From Sulfurospirillum sp. UBA6790 (GTDB taxonomy: Bacteria; Campylobacterota; Campylobacteria; Campylobacterales; Sulfurospirillaceae): 9,666 nt of DNA. The first letter of the stretch is position 1; each line of letters opens with the position of its first letter. The notes beneath the pieces are model-generated. The model was not told where the DNA came from. It did not search any database and was given only the letters and a program-made list of their open reading frames with translations. The stretch covers positions 1 through 9,666 of the forward strand of contig DKFS01000072.1 in the NCBI GenBank assembly GCA_002452855.1, given 5' to 3'. Positions 1 through 7,426 of the stretch are shown here, in pieces. The position numbers were made by a program, and so were the translations under genes.

Positions 1-1265
1 TGATTAATGCCTTATCGGTTTTAAGTAAAAGGGTTTTGCAAGCGATTACTCTGTTGCACGATGCAAAAGCAAAGAATTTGGCGAATGATTCACTGGAGCG
101 TTTGGATTTTCATCAAAATGTGCAATCCATCGAACTGGTAAAAGAAAAATGGTTTGATTTTATTTCCAATTATGATGACAGTTATCTCAAAAAATTGGAT
201 GCTTTTGGGCATGTTAGCAGAGATGATCTTGAAGCAATGGTTCGCGATATTATTAAAATTTTGAGTAAAGACAGCAGTACGGAAATCTATAAAAGCCTTA
301 TACCGTTGATTATCGCTTCTCTTTCGCCTTCTATCGCTTCTGGCATGAATGATGAGTTAGCCAACATAAACCATGAATTACGTCAATCTCCTGATGCCCT
401 AGGAACGCCTGCACTCCAAAAAGAGATTAAACAGCTCATTGTGAAACGAATAGAACTTGATAAATCAGAAGTGCAAAAGAAAGTTTCAACACTGGATAAA
501 ATTTTAGATGAAATCAATAAAAAAATTGTCGAACTCATTAAAAGCAGCAACTTAAGTCATGAACAAGTAAAAACGATTCGAGCGGATTTACAAAGAATAG
601 ATTTTTCACATGATGGTTTTGAAACCGTTCATACAAAACTTCTGCATATCGCATCTTCGCTGGAAAACGAGACGAAATCGCTCAGCGAAAAGATGATGAG
701 CAATCAAGAAACCATTACGAAACTTCAAAGTCGTGTTTCCAAATTAGAATCAGCGTTATTAATTGCAAAGCAAGAGGTGAAGGAAGATTATTTAACTCAT
801 GTGGCAACAAAACGTGCTCTTTCGCTTGAATTAGGACGTGTTGAAGATGCTTTTATGCGCTATAAAATAGATTATACACTCTGTTTTATCGACATCGATC
901 ATTTTAAAAAAGTCAATGATACCTATGGGCATGAAGCGGGCGATGTCATATTATCGACCATTGGAAAGATTTTGCGCAAGTATATTCGACAAGTTGATTT
1001 TGTTGGAAGGTATGGTGGCGAGGAGTTTTTGGTTATTTTACCCAGTACGGATCTTGCACATGCCCTGCATTTTGCAGGAAAAATCCGTGCGATTGTTGAG
1101 CAATTTAAATTTCTTTATAAGAATGAACGTATTGATGTTACGGTGAGTTGCGGCGTATCTCAACGTTCTCATTATACTTCAAAAGACGAAACCGTCAATG
1201 CCGCAGACTCTTTACTTTATAAAGCAAAAGATGCAGGACGCAATCAGGTTATGCCAATATTATAA
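1..1265 (+). CDS. GGDEF diguanylate cyclase, 5'-truncated by window edge
   Basis: This protein makes cyclic-di-GMP from two GTP. The C-terminal catalytic domain spans about residues 255-409, numbered from the TTG at 36. It shows the metal-binding stretch FIDIDHFKKVNDTYGHEAGD and the active-site signature GGEEF at 327-331. An inhibitory I-site R-Q-V-D lies at 318-321, exactly five residues before GGEEF, so product feedback inhibition is expected. The N-terminal 250 residues are helical, with a predicted coiled coil at about 205-250, and contain no sensor domain or membrane segment that I can recognise. The reading frame stays open upstream of the TTG to the window edge (codons from position 3). 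The AAAAGGG before that TTG is only two bases away, too close for a normal ribosome-binding site. I therefore treat the gene as partial, with the true start outside the window. Its stop directly abuts the folC start codon. Confidence 0.9.
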   Translation, partial: INALSVLSKRVLQAITLLHDAKAKNLANDSLERLDFHQNVQSIELVKEKWFDFISNYDDSYLKKLDAFGHVSRDDLEAMVRDIIKILSKDSSTEIYKSLIPLIIASLSPSIASGMNDELANINHELRQSPDALGTPALQKEIKQLIVKRIELDKSEVQKKVSTLDKILDEINKKIVELIKSSNLSHEQVKTIRADLQRIDFSHDGFETVHTKLLHIASSLENETKSLSEKMMSNQETITKLQSRVSKLESALLIAKQEVKEDYLTHVATKRALSLELGRVEDAFMRYKIDYTLCFIDIDHFKKVNDTYGHEAGDVILSTIGKILRKYIRQVDFVGRYGGEEFLVILPSTDLAHALHFAGKIRAIVEQFKFLYKNERIDVTVSCGVSQRSHYTSKDETVNAADSLLYKAKDAGRNQVMPIL

Positions 1266-2420
1266 ATGCAATTAGAACATTTTTTAGAACAAAAGCCTCT
1301 TTTTTATGATGAAATCGATTATGAACGCATGCCAAAAATTTATGCGAGCATCCAATCTCATTTCACATTACCCAAAATCATTCATGTTATAGGCACCAAC
1401 GGGAAAGGAACTACAGGACGCTTTTTAGCGCAAATGCTTCACGCTAACGCATTACGTGTCGGGCACTATACTTCTCCGCATATTCTTCGTTTTAACGAGC
1501 GCATATGGATCAATGGCGCTGACGTAGATGATGAGGTCTTAGACGTGTATCATCTACGCCTTTCAACATGGCTGGAGCCAAGCATGGCAGACTCACTTTC
1601 GTATTTTGAGTACACAACGCTTCTTGCTATGGCTATTTTTTGCGATTATTGCGACTATGTTGTTCTTGAAGCAGGGCTTGGTGGAGAGCATGATGCTACT
1701 GCTATCTTCCCAAAAATTCTCTCTGTCGTTACGCCTATCGGTTTGGATCATCAAGCTTTTTTGGGAAATAGTATTGAAGAAATTGCACATACAAAACTCA
1801 ATAGTTTGACGACACAGTGTGTGTTATCAAAACAATATAGCGATGCAGTCTATTCTATCGCATTGGAAAAAACAGAAGCATTACATGTAAAGCTTTACCG
1901 AGTAGAAAACTATTTTGATGCTTGTTGGAGCGAAAAAATTGACCAATTTGTAGCACAATTTAAATTTTCATCTTTTTTGAAAGAAAATTTTACAACAGCA
2001 CTTTGCGCATTAAAAGTACTTGGGTATGATATCTCTTTAGAGTTTTTTTCGCCAACTGTTCTACGTGGACGATGCCAAAAAATATTACCCAACGTTACTA
2101 TGGATGTTGGGCATAATGAGATGGCAGCTGATGCGTTGTGTAAAGCATTTGATGGAAAAAAAGTTGTTTTAATTTATAATAGTTATAAAGATAAAGATTA
2201 TCCAACTATTTTGAAACGATTAAAACCGATTATTGAAGAGATTTTAGTGATAGCCATCCAAAGCCCGCGTGCTGTTGAAGAAGCTGCCCTTTATAACGTT
2301 GCTCATGAGCTTAATCTTCCTATCTCTTCTTTTACAACTCTACAAGACGATAAAGAGTATTTGGTTTTTGGCTCTTTTTCTGTGGTAGAGGCTTTTCTAA
2401 AGGTATTAGGTGAAAGATAA
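1266..2420 (+). CDS. folC: Bifunctional folylpolyglutamate synthase / dihydrofolate synthase
   Basis: FolC adds glutamate to dihydropteroate and to folates in the cytoplasm, using ATP. It is a Mur-ligase-like enzyme. Visible signatures are the ATP-binding loop GTNGKGTT (43-50), SPHILRFNERI (70-80), VVLEAGLGGEHDAT (132-145), TPIGLDHQAFLG (156-167) and a C-terminal MDVGHN (279-284) in place of the usual DGAHN. At 384 residues it is shorter than typical enterobacterial FolC, mostly in the C-terminal half. The segment IAHTKLNSL (about 173-181) replaces the common EKAGI motif, with Lys177 a candidate for the conserved carbamylated lysine. The ATG follows the stop of the cyclase gene with no spacer, and no Shine-Dalgarno sequence is close, which suggests translation by re-initiation. 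It stands directly before the peptidase/ccmA pair, as in Helicobacter pylori. Confidence 0.93.
   Translation: MQLEHFLEQKPLFYDEIDYERMPKIYASIQSHFTLPKIIHVIGTNGKGTTGRFLAQMLHANALRVGHYTSPHILRFNERIWINGADVDDEVLDVYHLRLSTWLEPSMADSLSYFEYTTLLAMAIFCDYCDYVVLEAGLGGEHDATAIFPKILSVVTPIGLDHQAFLGNSIEEIAHTKLNSLTTQCVLSKQYSDAVYSIALEKTEALHVKLYRVENYFDACWSEKIDQFVAQFKFSSFLKENFTTALCALKVLGYDISLEFFSPTVLRGRCQKILPNVTMDVGHNEMAADALCKAFDGKKVVLIYNSYKDKDYPTILKRLKPIIEEILVIAIQSPRAVEEAALYNVAHELNLPISSFTTLQDDKEYLVFGSFSVVEAFLKVLGER
1881..1890. repeat. TTACATGTAA palindrome, copy 1 (in folC)
   Basis: Perfect 10-bp palindrome inside folC, read in frame as Leu-His-Val. It is one of five identical copies in the window. Confidence 0.8.
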
Positions 2421-3315
2421 ATTTACAGTAACCATCTCCGATGTCAATGGTTCAAGGCATTTTTTACTGCATCAGCTGATTAAGAAATTTTTGCTCTATT
2501 TTACGCTCTTTGTTGCTCTCGTGATTTTAGTGGGGAGTTTTGTCATCTTATTTTTGGTTAAAGAGGTATCGCATTTAGAGACAAAAAGAGACAGAGCGAT
2601 TCAAGAGCGAAATGTTTTAGTAACGCAAAATGAAGAATTACAGTCAAAAATATCTGAAAAAGCGCAAGAATATGAGAATATTCGCGATAAAATTAGCTCG
2701 ATTGAAGAGATGATTGGATTGACGGTTAATGAAGATGAAAAAGATAATCTAGATGTCCGTTTAGACGAACTTGATATTAATATTATGCAACAAAAAACAT
2801 TTTTCGACAATATTCCAAGTGGTGATGTAATGGCATACAGCGATTATTCTTCTAAGTTTGGTTGGCGCGAAAACCCCATTTTAAAACGTAAAGAATTTCA
2901 TCCGGGCCTTGATTTAAGGGCATCTCCGGGCACTCCTGTCTTAGCGCCCGCGGATGGTGTTGTCAAATTTGCAAAGTATGGGCAAAATAGCGGGTATGGA
3001 AATATTATTTGTCTCAGTCATAATTATGGATTTGAGAGTTATTATGCTCATTTACTAAATAAACCTGTTGTGAAAGAAGGACAATTTGTCAAAAAAGGCG
3101 ATTTGATTGCATATTCTGGAAACAGTGGAATGTCCACCGGTCCCCATTTGCACTATGAAATCAAATTTATCGGGCGCTTGTTAGACCCTGAGCCATTTGT
3201 AAAGTGGCGTGGTTCTAACTTCACGGAAATCTTTAAAAAGGAGAAAAGAGTCTCATGGGAATCTTTAATAAAGTTGATCAATGCTCAGTCCCCGCTTCCG
3301 AAACAACCATCATAG
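2410..3315 (+). CDS. csd1: Membrane-anchored M23 (LytM) peptidoglycan endopeptidase, Csd1/Csd2-like
   Basis: This is a likely D,D-endopeptidase that trims peptidoglycan crosslinks to give cell curvature. Residues 24-50 form one hydrophobic membrane span, followed by a long coiled coil (about 52-135). The LytM domain covers about 145-265. Its zinc ligands all appear intact: H164 and D168 (HPGLD), and H248 in HLHYE, with catalytic histidines H214 (YYAHL) and H246. The topology suggests a periplasmic domain held by an N-terminal anchor. It starts at GTG 2410, overlapping folC by 11 nt, with AAAGG several bases upstream. H. pylori has two adjacent peptidases here, csd1 and csd2, which form a heterodimer; this window has one. 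The symbol rests on gene order and domain, so the protein could equally descend from csd2. The last 20 residues are encoded in DNA shared with ccmA. Confidence 0.85.
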   Translation: MKDKFTVTISDVNGSRHFLLHQLIKKFLLYFTLFVALVILVGSFVILFLVKEVSHLETKRDRAIQERNVLVTQNEELQSKISEKAQEYENIRDKISSIEEMIGLTVNEDEKDNLDVRLDELDINIMQQKTFFDNIPSGDVMAYSDYSSKFGWRENPILKRKEFHPGLDLRASPGTPVLAPADGVVKFAKYGQNSGYGNIICLSHNYGFESYYAHLLNKPVVKEGQFVKKGDLIAYSGNSGMSTGPHLHYEIKFIGRLLDPEPFVKWRGSNFTEIFKKEKRVSWESLIKLINAQSPLPKQPS

Positions 3316-3644
3316 CAAGTGGTGCAAAAGTAGAAGGTATTTTTCATTGTCAAACACGGTTACATGTTGATGGTGAAATTATTGGTAAAATTATTTCTGA
3401 AAGCATTGTTATTATTGGCAAGCAAGGGAAAATTAGCGGCGAAATTCATGCTAGCAGACTCATTATTAATGGATTATTTGAAGGCAATGCAGAGTGTGAT
3501 AATGTTGAAGTACTAGAGGGTGGCAAATTTATCGGTAAAGTGATTTCAAAAGAACTGATTATCGAAGCCAAAGCTATTTTTGAAGGCGAAAGTAAGATTA
3601 AAGCGCAAAGCGAGACAACGCCTACATTGTCTTACGAAGGATAA
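3255..3644 (+). CDS. ccmA: Bactofilin cell-shape scaffold protein CcmA
   Basis: This small bactofilin (DUF583/PF04519) polymerises without nucleotide and positions the wall-modifying complex that makes helical cells. The 129-residue protein has a short polar N-terminal tail (about 1-18) and then a repetitive beta-helix core (about 19-112). The core shows the periodic Gly/Val/Ile pattern of the family, for example GAKVEGIFHCQTRLHVDGEIIGKI and KGKISGEIHASRLIINGLFEG-like rungs. A flexible Ser/Thr-rich C-terminus follows. Its length is close to the H. pylori CcmA of about 136 residues. The ATG at 3255 lies 61 nt inside the preceding peptidase gene in another frame. AAGGAG at 3238-3243 is 11 nt upstream and a weaker GAG is nearer. 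Tight coupling to the peptidase gene fits joint action of the two products. Confidence 0.92.
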   Translation: MGIFNKVDQCSVPASETTIIASGAKVEGIFHCQTRLHVDGEIIGKIISESIVIIGKQGKISGEIHASRLIINGLFEGNAECDNVEVLEGGKFIGKVISKELIIEAKAIFEGESKIKAQSETTPTLSYEG

Positions 3645-3650
3645 AGGAAG
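3644..3650 (+). promoter_or_regulatory. Ribosome-binding site fixing the mfd TTG start
   Basis: AAGGAAG begins at the last base of the ccmA stop codon and precedes the TTG at 3654 by 3-5 nt. No in-frame ATG lies near, and the downstream residues match the expected Mfd N-terminus, so TTG is the likely start. Confidence 0.65.
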
Positions 3651-3653
3651 TAT

Positions 3654-6623
3654 TTGTTACAAGCGGCGTGTTATGAGTTCTTACAGACAAAAACAGATGT
3701 TCAACTTTTAGGTGTACAAGGTGAAAAAGAGGCATTTTTAGCTTCAGAAGTAGCCCTATACTGTGGTAAAAAAAGCTATGTTTTGCCAGATTTACGTGCA
3801 AATCATGGGGATGATTTACTCTCATTTCATGAAGAGATGTTCTCTCTTTTACGAACATTGCATGCTTTTTACCAAGACGCTTCTACGAAAAAGATTTTAA
3901 TTGTTCCTGTTCGTACCTTGCTGACACCTCTGCCAAAAGCGGAACTTTTTTCCATTTTAAATCTTGAGTTTGGTTCACGAGTACATCTTGAACGCTTCAA
4001 AGAGCAGATGTATTATTGGGGTTACCGCAATGTTGATGTAGTCCAAGGTAAAGGTGAAATCTCTGTTCGCGGCGATATTATCGATATTTTCCCACCCGAT
4101 AGCGAACAAGCCATTCGCATTGGATTATTTGATGATGAGATTGAAAGTATCCGCTTTTTTGATTGTGAAACACAAAAAAGTGCCAAAGACGAACATGAAA
4201 GTATTGCGATTATTCCCGCACTTTTTGCGCTAAAGCAAGATCAATTTGAGGCGATGGAAAAACGTATAGCGCATCTTAAAAGTGATAGTTTTACGAAAGA
4301 TGTTCACTCCTTAGGACTTTGGGTTCTTATGGAACATGGCGCCAATTACCTTGAGACGTTTAAATGCTATTTAACCCCTTCTTTAGATGAAGAAATTACA
4401 GAAATTGCCCTCTTTAACGAAGAAGGCGCAAAAGCACTTCTTGCATTACCCAAACTACCAGAAGCAAAAGCATTTCGTGAAATCGCACCCAGTAACATCA
4501 AAACATTTTTAGAGTTACACCAAGCTAAAAAAATAACACTTCTTGCGAAGAATGAAATCTTAGTGCGTATGGCTGAGCTTGATCCTTTACATGTAAAATT
4601 TAAAGAGAGCGAACGCATCGTGAATATCATGAGTGCGGATGAGGTCATTCTCTCTTTAAATAAACCTTCGACTAAAATCAAACGTAAGCGTGTGAGCATT
4701 GTTTTAGATGAACTCAAAGCAGGGGATTATGTTGTCCATGAACATTATGGTATCGGTATTTTTAGGGGACTCACCAATACGACTGTTTTAGGAGCTACCA
4801 AAGATTTTGTTCTCATCGAATATCTAGGTGATGATAAGCTTTTATTGCCCGTTGAGAATTTACATGTAATCGACAGATACATTGGTGAAAGTGGTGGTTT
4901 AGTCAGTGTGGACCGTCTTGGAAAAGGTAGTTTCCAAAAACTAAAAGCCAAGACAAAAGAGCGTCTTTTAGAGATTGCTAGTGAAATTATTGCTATTGCA
5001 GCCAAACGAGAAATGGTTGAGGCACTTGAAATCCATGCAACACCTGATGATTTAGCACTCTTTCAAGCGGACGCTGGGTTTAGTTACACAGAGGATCAAA
5101 AGCGCGTTATCAACGAGATTCTTGTTGATTTAAACAGCGGAAAAATGATGGATAGGCTCTTAAGTGGCGATGTTGGATTTGGTAAAACGGAAGTAGCCAT
5201 GAATGCTATCTTCGCAACGGTCCAAAAAGGCTATCAAGCGCTTTTAATTGCCCCCACCACTCTTTTATGCTCCCAACACTTTAAAAGCCTCTCTTCGCGG
5301 TTTGCGAAGTACAACATCAAAGTGGCACAGCTGGATCGCTTTACGACAGCGGCACAAAAACAGGTTATTTTAAAAGAACTCAAAAGTGGTGCTCTACACG
5401 TATGCGTAGGAACGCACTCCTTGTTTGATGTAGAATTGTTTAATCCAGCATTGATTGTAGTGGATGAAGAGCATAAATTTGGTGTCAAGCAGAAAGAGAA
5501 ATTGAAAAATTTTCGAGAAAATGTGCATATCCTCTCTATGAGTGCAACGCCAATTCCTAGAAGCCTCAATATGGCGTTAAGCTCCATTAAACAGTACTCT
5601 CAGCTCTTAACTCCTCCAAGTGACCGTGAAGATGTACGTACGTTTGTTAAAGAGTATGATGAGAAAGTGATTAAAGAGGCAATTTTAAGAGAACTCAGAC
5701 GTGGAGGACAAGTCTTTTTTGTTCATAATCGAATTGCGACTATCGAAGATAAACGTAAAGAGTTACAAACGATGATGCCCCATCTTCGTATCTTAACATT
5801 ACACTCGGAAATCAGTGCTACGGTCACGGAAAAAGAGATGCTTCATTTTGAAGAGAAGGCCTATGATGTACTTTTAAGTACGTCGATTATTGAGTCTGGT
5901 ATTCATATCCCCAATGTCAATACGATTATCATTGATTCAGCGGATCATTTTGGTATGGCAGATTTGCATCAACTTCGTGGTCGCGTGGGGCGAAGTAAAC
6001 GCCAAGGTTTTTGTTATTTCTTAGTAAAAGAGAAAGACGCTCTCTCTGAGTCTGCAAAAAAACGCCTGATTGCCTTAGAATCCAATTCATATCTTGGCAG
6101 TGGCTCTATCCTTGCGTACCATGACCTTGAGATTCGAGGCGGTGGTAATTTAGTAGGTGAAGCACAAAGCGGGCATCTTAAAAATATTGGGTATGCGTTG
6201 TATTTGAAAATGCTAGAAGATGCTATTAATGCACTTTTGGGTAAAACACCTATTGCCACCAAAGAAGTGGATATCAAGCTTTCCATCAGTGCTTTTATCA
6301 GTGATACTTATATTTTAGAAGACCGTGTGCGTTTGGAGCTTTATCGTAGGCTTAGTCGTGCTAAAGTTCTGCACGATGTGTTGGAAATTGAAGAAGAAAT
6401 GGTGGACCGTTTTGGAAAGCTTGATGTTCCAACAAAACAATTTTTACAATTGATTGAGATTAAAATTTTAGCAACTCAAAAAGCCGTGAGTTTGATTTCA
6501 AATTATGGACAGAATATTACGATTAAATATGACAATGAGCAAAAAATAACCCTACAATCACGCAGTCGCGATGATGACGATGTTATCGCTACGGTGTTAA
6601 TGCATTTAAGGAAAGAAGCATGA
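3654..6623 (+). CDS. mfd: Transcription-repair coupling factor Mfd
   Basis: Mfd is an ATP-driven DNA translocase that removes RNA polymerase stalled at lesions and recruits UvrA. Domains in order are: the UvrB-like N-terminal module (about 1-300); the RNA-polymerase-interacting domain near 355-410, with AGDYVVHEHYGIGIF; the two RecA-like motor lobes; and the C-terminal TRCF regulatory domain (about 865-960). Motor motifs are clear: Walker A GDVGFGKTE at 505-513, DEEH at 604-607, SATPIPRSL from 630, and QLRGRVGRS at 773-781. At 989 residues it matches the shorter Campylobacterota Mfd rather than the 1148-residue E. coli protein. After SATPIPRSLNMALS, the usual GMRDLS stretch reads SIKQYS. The start is TTG with a good ribosome-binding site 9 nt after ccmA. 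The gene overlaps its successor by ATGA. Two copies of the TTACATGTAA palindrome lie within it. Confidence 0.97.
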   Translation: MLQAACYEFLQTKTDVQLLGVQGEKEAFLASEVALYCGKKSYVLPDLRANHGDDLLSFHEEMFSLLRTLHAFYQDASTKKILIVPVRTLLTPLPKAELFSILNLEFGSRVHLERFKEQMYYWGYRNVDVVQGKGEISVRGDIIDIFPPDSEQAIRIGLFDDEIESIRFFDCETQKSAKDEHESIAIIPALFALKQDQFEAMEKRIAHLKSDSFTKDVHSLGLWVLMEHGANYLETFKCYLTPSLDEEITEIALFNEEGAKALLALPKLPEAKAFREIAPSNIKTFLELHQAKKITLLAKNEILVRMAELDPLHVKFKESERIVNIMSADEVILSLNKPSTKIKRKRVSIVLDELKAGDYVVHEHYGIGIFRGLTNTTVLGATKDFVLIEYLGDDKLLLPVENLHVIDRYIGESGGLVSVDRLGKGSFQKLKAKTKERLLEIASEIIAIAAKREMVEALEIHATPDDLALFQADAGFSYTEDQKRVINEILVDLNSGKMMDRLLSGDVGFGKTEVAMNAIFATVQKGYQALLIAPTTLLCSQHFKSLSSRFAKYNIKVAQLDRFTTAAQKQVILKELKSGALHVCVGTHSLFDVELFNPALIVVDEEHKFGVKQKEKLKNFRENVHILSMSATPIPRSLNMALSSIKQYSQLLTPPSDREDVRTFVKEYDEKVIKEAILRELRRGGQVFFVHNRIATIEDKRKELQTMMPHLRILTLHSEISATVTEKEMLHFEEKAYDVLLSTSIIESGIHIPNVNTIIIDSADHFGMADLHQLRGRVGRSKRQGFCYFLVKEKDALSESAKKRLIALESNSYLGSGSILAYHDLEIRGGGNLVGEAQSGHLKNIGYALYLKMLEDAINALLGKTPIATKEVDIKLSISAFISDTYILEDRVRLELYRRLSRAKVLHDVLEIEEEMVDRFGKLDVPTKQFLQLIEIKILATQKAVSLISNYGQNITIKYDNEQKITLQSRSRDDDDVIATVLMHLRKEA
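4587..4596. repeat. TTACATGTAA palindrome, copy 2 (in mfd)
   Basis: Perfect copy inside mfd, extended to the 12-bp palindrome TTTACATGTAAA. It is read in frame as Leu-His-Val. Confidence 0.8.
4860..4869. repeat. TTACATGTAA palindrome, copy 3 (in mfd)
   Basis: Second perfect copy inside mfd, 273 bp after the previous one, on the far side of the RNA-polymerase-interacting domain. It is read in frame as Leu-His-Val. Confidence 0.8.
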
Positions 6624-7426
6624 AAATAGGCTTTATTGGTGATGTGGTAGGAAAGCCAGGGCGAAGTATGCTTGAGATGCATCTTAAAAAGTTACGTCAA
6701 GAATTTGCTTTGGATGTTATTGTTGCCAATGGAGAAAATGCAAGTCATGGCTTTGGTCTTGGCGCACAACATGCCAAAGAGCTTTTTTCATATGGTGTGG
6801 ATGTTTTAACAGGCGGAAACCACTCTTGGGACAAAAAAGAGATTCTGTCTTTGTTTGATGTCATGCCCATCCTTAGGCCGCATAATTACCCTTCCAGCGT
6901 ACCAGGCAGTGGTGTGCGCATTTTACATGTAAACGATGAACGCTTGGCGGTTGTGAATATTATGGGTCATTATACGATGCCAATGGTTGAGAATCCTTTT
7001 TTGTGTGCTCAAAAAGTGGTTGAACAGCTACAAGAGGAAGGACTTAAGACAATTTTGGTTGATTTTCATGCCGAAGCGACTTCTGAAAAACGAGCAATGC
7101 ATCATCTCTTAAAAGGCAAGGTCAGTGCCATTTTAGGAACACATACGCATGTAGGAACCGATGACCTTCTGATAGAAGAGGGCACATGTTATGTTAGTGA
7201 TGTGGGGCTAAGTGGTTGTCGAGATGGGGTGATTGGCATGGATAAAGAGGCACCCCTCAAACGATTTTTGACAGGACTCCCTGCGACACTTGAAATCCCA
7301 AAAAAATGTAAAAAGATTCTTCAAATGATTATTTTGGATATCAATGAGGGAAAATGTATCGACGCGCAAAAAATAAGAGTCTTTGATGATCAAGAACGTC
7401 TTCTTGCAAGAGCGCTGTATGAATAG
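6620..7426 (+). CDS. ymdB: YmdB-like metallophosphoesterase (TIGR00282 family)
   Basis: This protein belongs to the YmdB/TIGR00282 metallophosphoesterase family. The Bacillus subtilis member is a 2',3'-cyclic-nucleotide phosphodiesterase that influences biofilm and motility decisions. The 268-residue length matches the family. Metal ligands are all present: D8 (GFIGDVVGKPGR), E39-N40 (ANGENASHGFG), N67-H68 (GGNHSWDKKE), H150 (VDFHAEATSEK), and H175 plus H177 (GTHTHVGTDD). The C-terminal signature SDVGLSG...GVIGMD is also intact. There is no signal peptide or membrane span, so it is cytoplasmic. The ATG overlaps the mfd stop as ATGA, with AAGGAAAG just upstream. The family assignment is firm. 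The physiological substrate in this organism is unknown, and the link to cyclic nucleotides rests on the Bacillus homologue. Confidence 0.9.
   Translation: MKIGFIGDVVGKPGRSMLEMHLKKLRQEFALDVIVANGENASHGFGLGAQHAKELFSYGVDVLTGGNHSWDKKEILSLFDVMPILRPHNYPSSVPGSGVRILHVNDERLAVVNIMGHYTMPMVENPFLCAQKVVEQLQEEGLKTILVDFHAEATSEKRAMHHLLKGKVSAILGTHTHVGTDDLLIEEGTCYVSDVGLSGCRDGVIGMDKEAPLKRFLTGLPATLEIPKKCKKILQMIILDINEGKCIDAQKIRVFDDQERLLARALYE
6923..6932. repeat. TTACATGTAA palindrome, copy 4 (in ymdB)
   Basis: Perfect copy inside the YmdB-like gene, extended to the 12-bp palindrome TTTACATGTAAA. It is read in frame as Leu-His-Val. Confidence 0.8.

Noticed and set aside
36..38. TTG at 36 as the true start of the diguanylate cyclase
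   Set aside because: The frame is open to the window edge, the purine run is only two bases away, and the upstream codons read as continuous helical protein.
916..1146. 76-codon alternative-frame open frame in the GGDEF domain
   Set aside because: It overlaps the catalytic motifs of the cyclase in another frame and has no supported start.
4367..4717. 116-codon minus-strand open frame inside mfd
   Set aside because: Antisense to conserved mfd sequence, with a composition expected of a complementary frame and no family resemblance.
5293..5309. Inverted repeat CTTCGC-GGTTT-GCGAAG
   Set aside because: Short stem inside mfd coding sequence, single copy, no T-run; likely incidental.
7383..7418. 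TTG start giving MagIII 12 extra residues
   Set aside because: The extension has no match to the MagIII N-terminus and would lengthen the overlap. The ATG at 7419 has AAGAG at good spacing.
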